Shown piece after piece: positions 1 to 7,710 of a stretch of DNA of 64,000 nucleotides. Numbering within the stretch: position 1 is the stretch's first letter; every line of letters begins with the position of its first letter. Under the pieces are notes generated by a model. The model ran no database searches. It was given only the letters and a program-made list of their open reading frames with translations, and was not told the DNA's origin. Source of the stretch: Acidobacteriota bacterium. Its GTDB lineage: Bacteria; Acidobacteriota; Blastocatellia; UBA7656. A program made the translations under genes and the position numbers. The stretch spans positions 124,001-188,000 of the forward strand of contig JBFMDH010000002.1 in the NCBI GenBank assembly GCA_040754075.1, written 5' to 3'.

Positions 1-171
1 GTGTTGGATAATACCGAAACCCTCTCCGGGCAAAGTCTGAGTTTACCCATCTGGTCGAATATGGATGCGACAACGGCGCTGAAAATTTCTCATGCCGTTC
101 AACGTATTCAGGATTTCGCCGGAGAAGTAAAACAGGCGATTCATCAATCAACCAACCGGCAGGCAAGGTAA
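1..171 (+). CDS. C-terminal end of a DegT/DnrJ/EryC1/StrS-type aminotransferase (partial)
   Basis: The gene enters from the left edge. 56 codons are visible before a TAA stop. The tail contains LSGQSLSLPIWSNMD followed by an amphipathic helix. This is how PLP-dependent sugar aminotransferases of the DegT/StrS family end: a short 'sLPl.p.m' strand and a last helix. The catalytic lysine lies outside the window, so the assignment rests on this tail and on the context, because the next gene is a nucleotide-sugar epimerase 29 bases downstream on the same strand. The pair fits a surface-polysaccharide sugar pathway. Another PLP family cannot be excluded. Confidence 0.6.
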   Translation: MLDNTETLSGQSLSLPIWSNMDATTALKISHAVQRIQDFAGEVKQAIHQSTNRQAR

Positions 172-200
172 CCGAGCCAAGGGTAACAAGGAGTAATCAA

Positions 201-1763
201 TTGTCCGATAGACATTCAAAATTACTGGCACCGGAAATTTTATTGCGGGTAATCGCGGACATCTTGATGCTCAATTTGTGTGTGGTCACGGCGCTGGTCA
301 TCCGATTTTTTTATACACTGCTATTTGAGCCGCTTGCCGATGTCACTTACGAAGCGTATTTCTGGTATTTGCTTGGCAGATATGGACACATCGCCTGGTT
401 GCTGACCACGATTTGCATTCTGATTTTTGCGTTGAGCGGTTTTTATACTTATGGTCGCGCCTATCAGGGACGTTATAAAGCGCTGGTGGTGACCCAGGCA
501 GTCAGTCTGGTCTATTTGATTTTCGGTTTCCTTTCTTATTTTTTAGGCGGCGCGCTCTACATTGCGCGCGGCGCGTTGGTGATTGCCTGGGCAATCAGCG
601 TTCCGGTTTTTGTCTTTTCGCGAATCTGGTCATGGCTTTGGGTCAATGTCGTGAAAGCGCGCCCCGCCGTTGAGCAGCCGAACAAAGAGGTGCGGCGCGT
701 TCTGGTGATTGGCGGCGCAGGTTATATAGGCTCTGGGTTATTGCCGAAACTATTAGATAAGGGCTATCAGGTTCGATTGCTCGATTTGCTGATTTACGGC
801 ACCGAAACCATCGACGATTTACTGAAATATCCGAACCTCGAAGTTCTGCAAGCCGACTTTCGCCAGGTAGACAAAGTCGTCGAAGCCATGCGCGGCGTTG
901 ATGCAGTGATTCATCTTGGCGCGATTGTCGGCGACCCGGCTTGCGCGCTTGACGAAGAACTCACCATCGAAGTCAATTTGATGGCGACGCGCATGATTGC
1001 CGAAGTGGCGAAAGGCAGCGGCGTCTCTCGATTCATTTTCGCGAGTACCTGTTCGGTGTATGGCGCAAATGAAATTCTGTTGGACGAACGCTCGGCTCTG
1101 CATCCGGTGTCGATTTATGCGCGCAGCAAAATTGCCTCCGAACGGGTGTTGATGAGTATGGCGAGCACCGAATTTGCGCCGACGATGTTGCGTTTCGGCA
1201 CGATTTACGGATTATCGGGTCGCACCCGCTTCGATTTAGTTGTCAACCTGCTTACCGCAAAAGCCTTGAAAGAAGGCGAAATCACTATTTTCGGCGGCAA
1301 TCAATGGCGACCGTTCGTGCATGTCGATGACGCGGCGCTTGCGGTGTTAAATGTCCTGGAAGCGCCGGTCGGATTGGTCGGTAAAGAGATTTTCAATGTC
1401 GGCAGTGACGAGCAGAACTACACCATTCGCCAGGTCGGCGAAATGATTAAACAAATGGTGCCCTCGGCGCGACTCGTCAGCAAAGGTGAAGACGCAGACA
1501 AACGCGATTACAAAGTCAGTTTCGCCAAAATCAATCGCATCCTCGCTTTCAAACCGCAATGGACTTTGGCGCAAGGCATCGAACAGGTGATTGACGCCAT
1601 GCAAAGCGGTAAGGTGATTGATTATCAGGATGCGCGTTACAGCAACGTGAAATTCCTGAGCGATGAAGCCAATTCACACCTCGTGCGCGGTTATCATCGC
1701 TGGGCGCACGATTTGATTAACCAGGAGACGCCTGAAGTTTTAGTCGCCGGCAAAGATTTATAG
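201..1763 (+). CDS. Membrane-anchored NAD-dependent nucleotide-sugar epimerase/dehydratase
   Basis: 520 residues, TTG start chosen because AAGGAG lies 7 bases upstream. Residues about 10-150 form a hydrophobic region with about four membrane helices, resembling the N-terminal membrane part of CapD/WbpM/PglF-type proteins. Residues about 168-490 are an extended SDR epimerase. It has the Rossmann motif GGAGYIG, an acidic residue ending beta-2 (LLDLLIYG), FASTCSVYG carrying the catalytic Ser/Thr, and the YxxxK pair in SIYARSK. The likely reaction is epimerisation or dehydration of a nucleotide sugar at the inner face of the membrane. Epimerases with the signature SDR order seen here (GGAGYIG, LGAIVGDP) are usually soluble, so the fusion to a membrane segment is notable. 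The sugar substrate cannot be read from the sequence. Confidence 0.85.
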   Translation: MSDRHSKLLAPEILLRVIADILMLNLCVVTALVIRFFYTLLFEPLADVTYEAYFWYLLGRYGHIAWLLTTICILIFALSGFYTYGRAYQGRYKALVVTQAVSLVYLIFGFLSYFLGGALYIARGALVIAWAISVPVFVFSRIWSWLWVNVVKARPAVEQPNKEVRRVLVIGGAGYIGSGLLPKLLDKGYQVRLLDLLIYGTETIDDLLKYPNLEVLQADFRQVDKVVEAMRGVDAVIHLGAIVGDPACALDEELTIEVNLMATRMIAEVAKGSGVSRFIFASTCSVYGANEILLDERSALHPVSIYARSKIASERVLMSMASTEFAPTMLRFGTIYGLSGRTRFDLVVNLLTAKALKEGEITIFGGNQWRPFVHVDDAALAVLNVLEAPVGLVGKEIFNVGSDEQNYTIRQVGEMIKQMVPSARLVSKGEDADKRDYKVSFAKINRILAFKPQWTLAQGIEQVIDAMQSGKVIDYQDARYSNVKFLSDEANSHLVRGYHRWAHDLINQETPEVLVAGKDL

Positions 1764-1777
1764 AAAGTTATTTCAGA

Positions 1778-2974
1778 ATGAAAACTCCCGATGTCATCAT
1801 CATCGGCGGTGGCATCGTTGGACTCGCAACCGCTTATCAACTCCTGCAACAATACCCTGACAAATCCCTTCTCCTGCTCGAAAAAGAAAATAGTTTAGCG
1901 GCGCATCAAACCGGCAATAATTCCGGCGTGTTGCATTCGGGAATTTATTACAAACCCGGTTCGCTGCGCGCCCGGTTGTGCCGCACAGGGAAACGGGCGC
2001 TCGAAAATTTCTGCGCAGCCGAAGGCGTGGCATTCGACATTTGCGGGAAGGTGATTGTGGCGATTGACGAAGACGAAGCCGCGCGTTTGCAGGGGCTTTA
2101 CAAACGCGGCATTGAAAATCAAATCAACTGCGCCTTGATTGACCGCGCGCAACTGGCAGAAATCGAACCACACGCGGCAGGGATAAAAGCCATTCACATT
2201 CCCGAAACCGGCATCGTTGATTACCGGCAGGCGTGCGAGCGTTTAGGATTTCGCATTCGAGAACGCGGCGGCGAAATCAAATTCGGCGCGAAGGTCACTG
2301 CTATTTGTGAAACCAAAGATGAAGTTACAGTGAGCACTACCGCAGGCGATTTCACTTCGCGATATGTGATTAACTGCGCGGGATTGTTTTCGGATAGAGT
2401 GACGAAACTTGCGGGCGCAAAAACGCAAGTCAAAATCGTGCCGTTTCGCGGCGAGTATTATCTATTCAAACCCGAAGCCGAATATCTTTGTCGCGGATTG
2501 ATTTACCCGGTGCCCGACCCGCGCTTTCCGTTTCTCGGCGTGCATTTCACGCGATTGGTTAATGATGGGGTTGAATGCGGGCCAAACGCCGTGTTGGCGT
2601 TTGCCCGCGAAGGCTATCGCAAAACCGATGTCAATCTGCGCGACCTGTTTGAAACCTTGACCTATTCGGGATTTTTGAAACTGGCGCGAAAGCATTGGCG
2701 TGTTGGCGCGGGCGAGATGTGGCGGTCGATGAGCAAAGCGGCGTTCGCGCGCGCTCTGCAACGGTTGTTGCCTGAAATTAAAGCGGAACTCCTTGACACC
2801 GCGCCTGCAGGGGTTCGCGCTATGGCGATTGAACCAACGGGCGCGATGATGGATGATTTTGCTTTTCAGGAATCACGGCGCATTTTAAATGTCATCAACG
2901 CGCCGTCACCAGCGGCAACCGCATCCTTGAGCATTGGTGAACTGGTTGTCGAAAAACTCGCCACGCATTTTTAA
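1778..2974 (+). CDS. lhgO: L-2-hydroxyglutarate oxidase (FAD-dependent)
   Basis: 398 residues. The N-terminus has the FAD dinucleotide-binding motif GGGIVGLATAYQLL (residues about 8-21) followed by LLLLEKE ending in the ribose-binding acidic residue. HQTGNNSGVLHSGIYY (residues about 44-59) is the hallmark of the LhgO/YgaF branch of the DAO family. The length matches the family (about 400). These enzymes oxidise L-2-hydroxyglutarate to 2-oxoglutarate and pass electrons to the quinone pool, clearing a metabolic by-product. The gene starts 14 bases after the epimerase stop, so they may be co-transcribed although unrelated in pathway. A generic FAD-dependent oxidoreductase is the alternative, but the HSGIYY block makes LhgO likely. 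Confidence 0.88.
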   Translation: MKTPDVIIIGGGIVGLATAYQLLQQYPDKSLLLLEKENSLAAHQTGNNSGVLHSGIYYKPGSLRARLCRTGKRALENFCAAEGVAFDICGKVIVAIDEDEAARLQGLYKRGIENQINCALIDRAQLAEIEPHAAGIKAIHIPETGIVDYRQACERLGFRIRERGGEIKFGAKVTAICETKDEVTVSTTAGDFTSRYVINCAGLFSDRVTKLAGAKTQVKIVPFRGEYYLFKPEAEYLCRGLIYPVPDPRFPFLGVHFTRLVNDGVECGPNAVLAFAREGYRKTDVNLRDLFETLTYSGFLKLARKHWRVGAGEMWRSMSKAAFARALQRLLPEIKAELLDTAPAGVRAMAIEPTGAMMDDFAFQESRRILNVINAPSPAATASLSIGELVVEKLATHF

Positions 2975-3094
2975 GATTGCCATAAATTTTATAACGGCTT
3001 TGTTTTTTCTTGCGGTTGTACAAGTGGTCTTTGACCGCGCAATTCGTGAATTAGGTGAATAACATTCGACAGGCAAATGTAACTGCACTGCGTT

Positions 3095-3175
3095 CCTCTG
3101 CGAAAACCTGTGCGACCTCTGCGGTTAATTTGCATAAAAAAGCAACCGCTGAGGGCACAGCGGAAAGCGCAGAGG
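3095..3175. repeat. Imperfect inverted repeat, CTCTGCG/GCAGAGG type
   Basis: Two 32-base arms (3095-3126 and 3144-3175) are imperfect reverse complements. Both end in CCTCTGCG / CGCAGAGG on the outside and GCGGTT / AACCGC on the inside, with a 17-base A-rich loop. The element sits between the convergent lhgO and agmatine deiminase genes, where a bidirectional terminator is expected. Its arms resemble those at 4316-4427, 25833-25940 and the single arm near 5888-5928. Confidence 0.6.
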
Positions 3176-3227
3176 AGATTCAAAGTCCGAATGAATTGCG
3201 CATTTGAAAATTGCTCACGAAAGATAA

Positions 3228-4304
3228 TCATTTCGCGGGTTGTTGTTGCGTCAGGCAATGCAAGGTGCCGAGTCCCCACACCAAATCGACGGCGTGAATC
3301 CCTATGATTTTTCTATCGGGAAAAAGTTCCGCAAGTATCCCTAACGCACGACGGTCGTTTTCGTCGTTAAAGGTCGGAACTAAAACCGCCGCATTCGAGA
3401 TATAAAAATTGGCGTAACTTGCCGGAAGTCTACGACCCTCGAAATAAAGCGGCGCGGGCATTGGAAGTTCTACAATATTGAGCTTCGCGCCATTTTCCAA
3501 TCGCATAGTTTTTAACCGCTCGAAATTCTCTTCCATCACCGCGTAGTTATAATCCGTCGGATTTTTCTCGCGCACGCAAACGACCGTGTCGGCATTTACA
3601 AAGCGGCAAATGTCATCGACGTGTCCGTGGGTGTCGTCGCCTTCAATGCCTTTCCCCAACCACAAAATATTGCTTACGCCTAAATAAACTTTCATCGCCG
3701 CTTCGGTTTCTGCTTTACTCAAACTCGGATTGCGCGCTTGCGCGATTTTATCGAGTAAACACTCTTCGGTAGTAAGCAGCGTGCCGCGCCCGTTGACATC
3801 AACCGCCCCGCCTTCCAGAACAAAATCAGTGTCATTGAATTTCGCGTGAAAGATTTTTAAGTTGAGGGCATCGGCGGCAAGTTCCGCGATGCGATTGTCT
3901 TTTTGATAATCTAAGTATTTCGCCCACGCATTGAATTTGAATTTGCTGACGGCAATTTCGGCGCGTCTGTTCAATTGGCGTTTAACGAAAAGGGGACCGA
4001 AATCCCGCGTCCAGCCGCGATTTGACGGAAAGCGGAAAAATTCGATACGCGAAAAATCCGCGCCGACCTTTTCGAGGATGCGCCGCGCCAATGCTTCGTG
4101 TTTGGCATCGTTGACGATGATGCGGACTTGTTCATCGATTGCGAGTTTGCGGGTGATTTCGCCATAAACCCAGTAAATCGGGGTGATTTTTCCGGGCCAG
4201 TCGGTGCGGTTATGCGGAAAGCCAATCCACGTCGCTTCGTGGCGTTGCCATTCGGCGGGCATTTGAAAGCCCTTAGCTGCGGGGGTGTTTTTTGAGTTTG
4301 TCAT
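3228..4304 (-). CDS. aguA: Agmatine deiminase (peptidyl-arginine deiminase family)
   Basis: 358 residues from the ATG at 4304. The family's own opening (MPAEWQRHEATWIGFPHN) lies about 15 residues in. The enzyme hydrolyses agmatine to N-carbamoylputrescine and ammonia. Diagnostic blocks are EGGAVDVNGRGTLLTTEECLL, GDDTHGHVDD (active-site Asp and His), and the C-terminal GLGTLHCLTQQQP carrying the nucleophilic cysteine, eight residues from the end of the protein. Length and block order match bacterial AguA. The next gene upstream on this strand encodes the following step of the pathway (amidase, 129 bases away), so the two make putrescine from agmatine. No strong ribosome site is visible. The leader contains one arm of a long inverted repeat. 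Confidence 0.93.
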   Translation of the reverse strand: MTNSKNTPAAKGFQMPAEWQRHEATWIGFPHNRTDWPGKITPIYWVYGEITRKLAIDEQVRIIVNDAKHEALARRILEKVGADFSRIEFFRFPSNRGWTRDFGPLFVKRQLNRRAEIAVSKFKFNAWAKYLDYQKDNRIAELAADALNLKIFHAKFNDTDFVLEGGAVDVNGRGTLLTTEECLLDKIAQARNPSLSKAETEAAMKVYLGVSNILWLGKGIEGDDTHGHVDDICRFVNADTVVCVREKNPTDYNYAVMEENFERLKTMRLENGAKLNIVELPMPAPLYFEGRRLPASYANFYISNAAVLVPTFNDENDRRALGILAELFPDRKIIGIHAVDLVWGLGTLHCLTQQQPAK

Positions 4305-4315
4305 TTTTTGATTAA

Positions 4316-4427
4316 ACCACAGAGGCACTGAGACACAGAGAAAACAAAAGATAAAAGAGAACTGCGAGTTGTGAGAAGCGTTTCTCTTTTTTGTTTTTTC
4401 GTCTCTGTGTCTCAGTGCCTCTGTGGT
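4316..4427. repeat. Long perfect inverted repeat, CACAGAGG octamer type
   Basis: Arms 4316-4340 and 4403-4427 are exact reverse complements over 25 bases. The arms have an approximate 8-base period (CACAGAGG, CACTGAGA, CACAGAGA). A-rich and T-rich flanks extend the pairing imperfectly. The element fills the spacer between aguB and aguA, which are on the same strand and in one pathway, so it lies inside the likely transcript. It may act as an attenuator or RNA-stability element, or simply be a dispersed repeat. Confidence 0.75.
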
Positions 4428-4433
4428 GGAAAA

Positions 4434-5327
4434 TTATTCATCAAGAAAGCGGCGGTCAATGCCGACGTAAGCATCGATGCGGCGGTCGCGCAAAAAGGGC
4501 CAGTTTCGCCGCACGTCTTCCATTCGCGCTATATCAATCTCGCCAATCAAAATCTCTTCTTTGTCGATTGACCCTTCGGCAATGACCACGCCGAACGGGT
4601 CGCATAAAAATGTCGTGCCCCAGAATTCAATCCCTGCCACATCTTCTTTCCATTTCTCATGACCGACGCGGTTGACAGCCGCAACATAAACGCCATTGGC
4701 AATCGCATGAGCGCGTTGAATGGTGCGCCAGGCGTCGCGTTGTTGTGCGCCGTACTGCGCTTTTTCATGCGGGTGCCAGCCAATCGCTGTCGGATAGAAC
4801 AGGACGTTCGCGCCGCGCAGCGCCGTGAGTCTTGCGCCTTCCGGATACCATTGATCCCAGCAAATCAAGGTGCCGACGCGACCGGCATCCGTATCGAATG
4901 CTTTGAATCCCAAATCGCCCGGCGTGAAATAAAATTTTTCGTAATAAGCCGGGTCGTCCGGTATGTGCATTTTGCGGTAAAGGTCTGCGACTTCACCTTG
5001 CGCGTTAATATAAGCGACGGTGTTGTGATAGAGTCCGACGGCGCGGCGTTCAAAAAGCGATGCGACAATGGTGACTTTCGCCTGGCGCGCGACTTTGCCG
5101 AGGGCTTCGGTAGCTGTGCCGGGAATCGGTTCGGCGAGGTCGAAAAGTTCGGCGTCTTCGCGCTGGCAGAAATACTCGGAGCGAAACAATTCCGGCAAAC
5201 AGATGACCTCTGCGCCTTGTTGTGCGGCGTCTTCGCACATCGCCACGGCGCGGCGCAGATTGTCGTCAATATCTTTCGACATCTGCATCTGCACCAGACC
5301 AACTTTAAAATTCTTTTCCTTTTGCAT
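4434..5327 (-). CDS. aguB: N-carbamoylputrescine amidase (nitrilase superfamily)
   Basis: 297 residues. The protein has the Glu-Lys-Cys triad of carbon-nitrogen hydrolases: E46 in LPELF, K119 in YRKMHIPDD and C156 in LICWDQWYPE. The segments FRSEYFCQ, DPAYYEKFYFTPGD and GWHPHEK are typical of the plant/bacterial N-carbamoylputrescine amidase branch. The enzyme hydrolyses N-carbamoylputrescine to putrescine, CO2 and ammonia in the cytosol. It lies just upstream of agmatine deiminase on the same strand, which confirms the substrate. A yjbQ homologue lies 44 bases upstream and may belong to the same transcript. Confidence 0.93.
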   Translation of the reverse strand: MQKEKNFKVGLVQMQMSKDIDDNLRRAVAMCEDAAQQGAEVICLPELFRSEYFCQREDAELFDLAEPIPGTATEALGKVARQAKVTIVASLFERRAVGLYHNTVAYINAQGEVADLYRKMHIPDDPAYYEKFYFTPGDLGFKAFDTDAGRVGTLICWDQWYPEGARLTALRGANVLFYPTAIGWHPHEKAQYGAQQRDAWRTIQRAHAIANGVYVAAVNRVGHEKWKEDVAGIEFWGTTFLCDPFGVVIAEGSIDKEEILIGEIDIARMEDVRRNWPFLRDRRIDAYVGIDRRFLDE

Positions 5328-5371
5328 AGTGATTCAAGCTTAACATTTCAATTGCGGATTTTTTAATTCAA

Positions 5372-5791
5372 CTACTCGCCGATGATTTTAACGAGCACAC
5401 GCTTGCGGCGATTGCCGTCGAATTCGCCGTAAAAAATTTGTTCCCAGGTGCCAAAATCCAGTTTGCCATTGGTGATGGCGACTACGACTTCACGACCCAT
5501 AATCTGGCGCTTGATGTGGGCGTCGGCATTGTCTTCGCCGGTGTCGTTGTGGCGATACTGACCGATGGGTTCGTGTGGCGCGAGGCGTTCTAAGAATACT
5601 TCGTAGTCGTGATGCAATCCCGATTCGTCATCGTTGATGAAAACCGAAGATGAGATATGCATGGGGTTGACGAGACACAAACCTTCTTTGATGCCGCTCT
5701 CTTTTAAACAGGCTTCGACCTGCGGCGTGATGTTGATAAAAGCGCGGCGCGTTGAAATATTGAACCAGAGTTCTTTTCGATAACTTTTCAT
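5372..5791 (-). CDS. yjbQ: YjbQ/UPF0047 family protein
   Basis: 139 residues, the usual length. Conserved blocks are [44 protein letters not shown] and [11 protein letters not shown], which contain the His/Asp/Glu cluster that lines the metal-binding pocket of the family. The E. coli homologue has weak thiamin-phosphate synthase activity when overproduced, but the physiological role is unsettled. The protein is soluble. It is probably first in a transcript with the two putrescine genes, though no functional link is known. Confidence 0.9.
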   Translation of the reverse strand: MKSYRKELWFNISTRRAFINITPQVEACLKESGIKEGLCLVNPMHISSSVFINDDESGLHHDYEVFLERLAPHEPIGQYRHNDTGEDNADAHIKRQIMGREVVVAITNGKLDFGTWEQIFYGEFDGNRRKRVLVKIIGE

Positions 5792-5966
5792 AGCGGCAAT
5801 TATCGTTCAATCATTTGGTGATGACAAAGCGCGGTTGATGAAAGGGGAAGGTTTCAGGTGAATTCAATTGCCTGGGCTGCAAAATGCTGCTTCACCGCGA
5901 GAGCCGCAGAGAACGCAAAGGCAGCGCAGAGAAATCCCCGACAATTTTTTCACCAACCATTCAATC

Positions 5967-6629
5967 TCACACGCGCTTGATGCACGCGGGCGAATTGTTA
6001 CGCGGCGAATTGACCAGACGCGAGACTTCATAGGCTTCCATCAAGTCTGCCGAAAAAGGTTGCAGCATCTCGAGCAACACGTTTTGATTTTTCACCGAAG
6101 CATCAAGCCATAATTCATGTTGCTCGCGCGGCAAAATCACCGGCATGCGTTCATGGAGGTCGCGCATCAAATCATTGGCTTCGGTGGTAATAATGGTGCA
6201 GGTCGTGAGCACCTGACCTTCAGGCGTTTCCCAATGGTCAAAAAGCCCCGCAAAGGCGAACGGTTCATCGGATTTCAGATGGATATAAAACGGAATCTTT
6301 TCTTTGCCGGTTTTTTTCCATTCATAAAATCCATCGGCAACAATCAGGCAACGACTGTTTTTAAACGGGGTTTTGAAACTCGGTTTTTCAATGATGGTTT
6401 CGGCGCGCGCATTAATCATTTTTGCGGCAAGCGAATCGTCTTTTGCCCACGAAGGAATGAGTCCCCAGCGCATGGCGGTTAATCGTTTAACGGAATTGCC
6501 GGAAATCGCCAACAGATTTTGCGTTGGCGCGATGTTAAAACTCGGTTGCAAGTCGGCTTCGACGATGTCGATGAAAAAGGCTTCGGCAATTTCGTCAATG
6601 GTTCGGCTTCTTACAAATCGTCCGCACAT
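5967..6629 (-). CDS. yedK: SRAP-domain abasic-site processing protein (YedK/HMCES)
   Basis: 220 residues. The protein begins MCGRF, so after methionine removal Cys2 becomes the N-terminal nucleophile that forms a thiazolidine crosslink with abasic sites in single-stranded DNA. The other active-site residues are present: N73 in NARAET, E103 in FYEWKK and H159 in LHERMPVIL. The role is to shield abasic sites at replication forks. No LexA box could be identified upstream. The gene stands alone, 176 bases from yjbQ, and its start faces the selenoprotein gene across a repeat-rich spacer. Confidence 0.93.
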   Translation of the reverse strand: MCGRFVRSRTIDEIAEAFFIDIVEADLQPSFNIAPTQNLLAISGNSVKRLTAMRWGLIPSWAKDDSLAAKMINARAETIIEKPSFKTPFKNSRCLIVADGFYEWKKTGKEKIPFYIHLKSDEPFAFAGLFDHWETPEGQVLTTCTIITTEANDLMRDLHERMPVILPREQHELWLDASVKNQNVLLEMLQPFSADLMEAYEVSRLVNSPRNNSPACIKRV

Positions 6630-6677
6630 AATAGTTGAATATTAAGTCAATCCATGAAAAAAGACTATGCGTAGAAG

Positions 6678-6812
6678 AGGATACAGGATTCAGGATACAG
6701 GATACAGGAAGAAGAAAGTATGAACGATGAACGATGAAGTATGAACTAAAAGAATTCCACCTTGTTCATCGTTCATCGTTCCGCCTTCATCGTTTTCTTT
6801 GTCCTGTATCCT
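6678..6812. repeat. Paired heptanucleotide tandem repeats forming a long hairpin
   Basis: Positions 6678-6709 are copies of a 7-base unit (AGGATAC, AGGATTC, AGGATAC, AGGATAC) and 6721-6746 are a second 7-base unit (GAACGAT, GAACGAT, GAAGTAT). The downstream side carries the reverse complements: 6765-6781 is the exact complement of 6722-6738, and 6802-6812 complements AGGATACAGGA. The result is a nested inverted repeat filling the spacer between divergent yedK and the selenoprotein gene. The last arm ends just before that gene's ribosome site. Confidence 0.75.
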
Positions 6813-6825
6813 AAAGGACTAAGCA

Positions 6826-7341
6826 ATGCAAGAACTCACAGAAGCGATATTGCACGCGCCGGTTGATGGATTGAATCTGCGCGGGAAAACTTTTGGCGAG
6901 CAGTTCGGTGAAGGCGCGACGCTGCTGGTTTTTCTCAGACATTTTGGCTGAATTTTTTGTCGTGAGAGCGTAAAGGATTTACGCCAGGCTGCGATGCAGA
7001 ATGTAAATTATCCGGCAATCGTTTTTGTTTATCAGGGCACCGTCAAAGAGGGCGAAGAATTTTTTAACAGGTTCTGGAAAGAGGCGCGCGCCATTGCCGA
7101 CCGACCGAAACGTTTTTATGAAGCTTTTGATCTCAGGCGCGGCAACCTTGTCCAACTTTTGGGTCCCGCAGTTATTGCGCGCGGCGTTCAGGCGGCTGCC
7201 AAGGGAAATTTCGTCGGCAAACCCGTAGGCGATACCACGATTTTATCCGGCTATTTTTTAATTCAAAAAAATCAGATTGTCTGGCAGTACCTTTCAAAAC
7301 ATAGCGGCGACCATCCCGATTTTAAGCAACTCAACCAGTAA
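6826..7341 (+). CDS. Probable selenoprotein: AhpC-TSA_2/SelU-like thioredoxin-fold protein with Sec at codon 42
   Basis: 171 residues if the in-frame TGA at 6949-6951 is read as selenocysteine. AAAGGA lies 7 bases before the ATG at 6826. The reading frame is open on both sides of the TGA, and the joined protein matches the AhpC-TSA_2 (PRXL2/SelU-like) family. It starts APVDGLNLRGKTFGEQFG, then VFLRHFG-U-IFCRES, and runs to ILSGYFLIQKNQIVWQY. The family has Cys at the U position of its CxxC motif, and eukaryotic SelU uses Sec there, so this is a UxxC redox centre (U42, C45). A hairpin with a G-starting loop follows the TGA. A thiol-dependent peroxidase or reductase role is inferred. The alternatives are a nonsense mutation or sequencing error at exactly this codon. 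Standard annotation would start at the ATG at 6994 and lose the active site. Confidence 0.8.
6968..6984 (+). promoter_or_regulatory. SECIS-like hairpin downstream of the UGA codon
   Basis: A perfect 7-bp stem GCGTAAA / TTTACGC (6968-6974 and 6978-6984) closes a three-base loop GGA. The loop begins 23 bases after the TGA. Bacterial SECIS elements lie within the coding region, have a small apical loop with a G in its first two positions, and place that loop roughly 16-37 bases from the UGA. All of this is met. Its presence right after the only in-frame stop supports recoding by SelB. Confidence 0.65.
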
Positions 7342-7710
7342 CTTCCCACCACCTAATGAACCGCTCACTGTAAACTGTAGAGCCTGGCATTCAAGTCATT
7401 GCAATAAATGCGCCTCCTATCGGCAGGCATTTCTCTACAGGTTTATCTCAAAGTCTCTGGCAAAGCGTTTCCCCGATTGGGGAAGACGCCGATTCAGTCA
7501 GATTGATGCCCACTCATTCAATTTCAATCAACCTGCCGGGTAAAATGCTGACCGAAGCATTCCCTGAAAAGGGCAGCAATTGGTGGTTTTTTCCCGGCAA
7601 TTTTCAGGAAATCACCTGGCACGAATTTAGCAACTCGAATCCGCCTGAGCATTTCGATCAACTAGCATTTAAATCGGACGAACAACGGTTATCCCCCCCG
7701 GAAGTAGTCA
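7342..7710. other. Intergenic spacer without a supported gene
   Basis: Between the selenoprotein gene and the subtilisin gene. I see no convincing coding region. A weak stem pairs 7375-7382 (CTGTAGAG) with 7433-7440 (CTCTACAG). GGAAG at 7700-7704 is the ribosome site for the next gene. The open frame across 7503-7784 has no recognisable family and overlaps the signal peptide of the next gene. Confidence 0.5.

Noticed and set aside
3228-4328. Upstream start of agmatine deiminase at 4328
   Set aside because: The extra residues lie in the inverted repeat and have no family similarity. The ATG at 4304 fits better.
4659-5366. 235-codon frame antisense to N-carbamoylputrescine amidase
   Set aside because: A shadow of the amidase gene. 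Composition is biased and no domain is recognised.
6949-6951. TGA as an ordinary nonsense mutation making a pseudogene
   Set aside because: Not excluded, but less likely: the stop sits exactly on the redox residue, there is no other lesion, and a SECIS-like hairpin follows.
6994-7341. Stand-alone 115-residue protein starting at the ATG at 6994
   Set aside because: It lacks a ribosome site and is only the C-terminal part of a thioredoxin-fold family. The in-frame upstream part with the TGA at the catalytic position explains it better.
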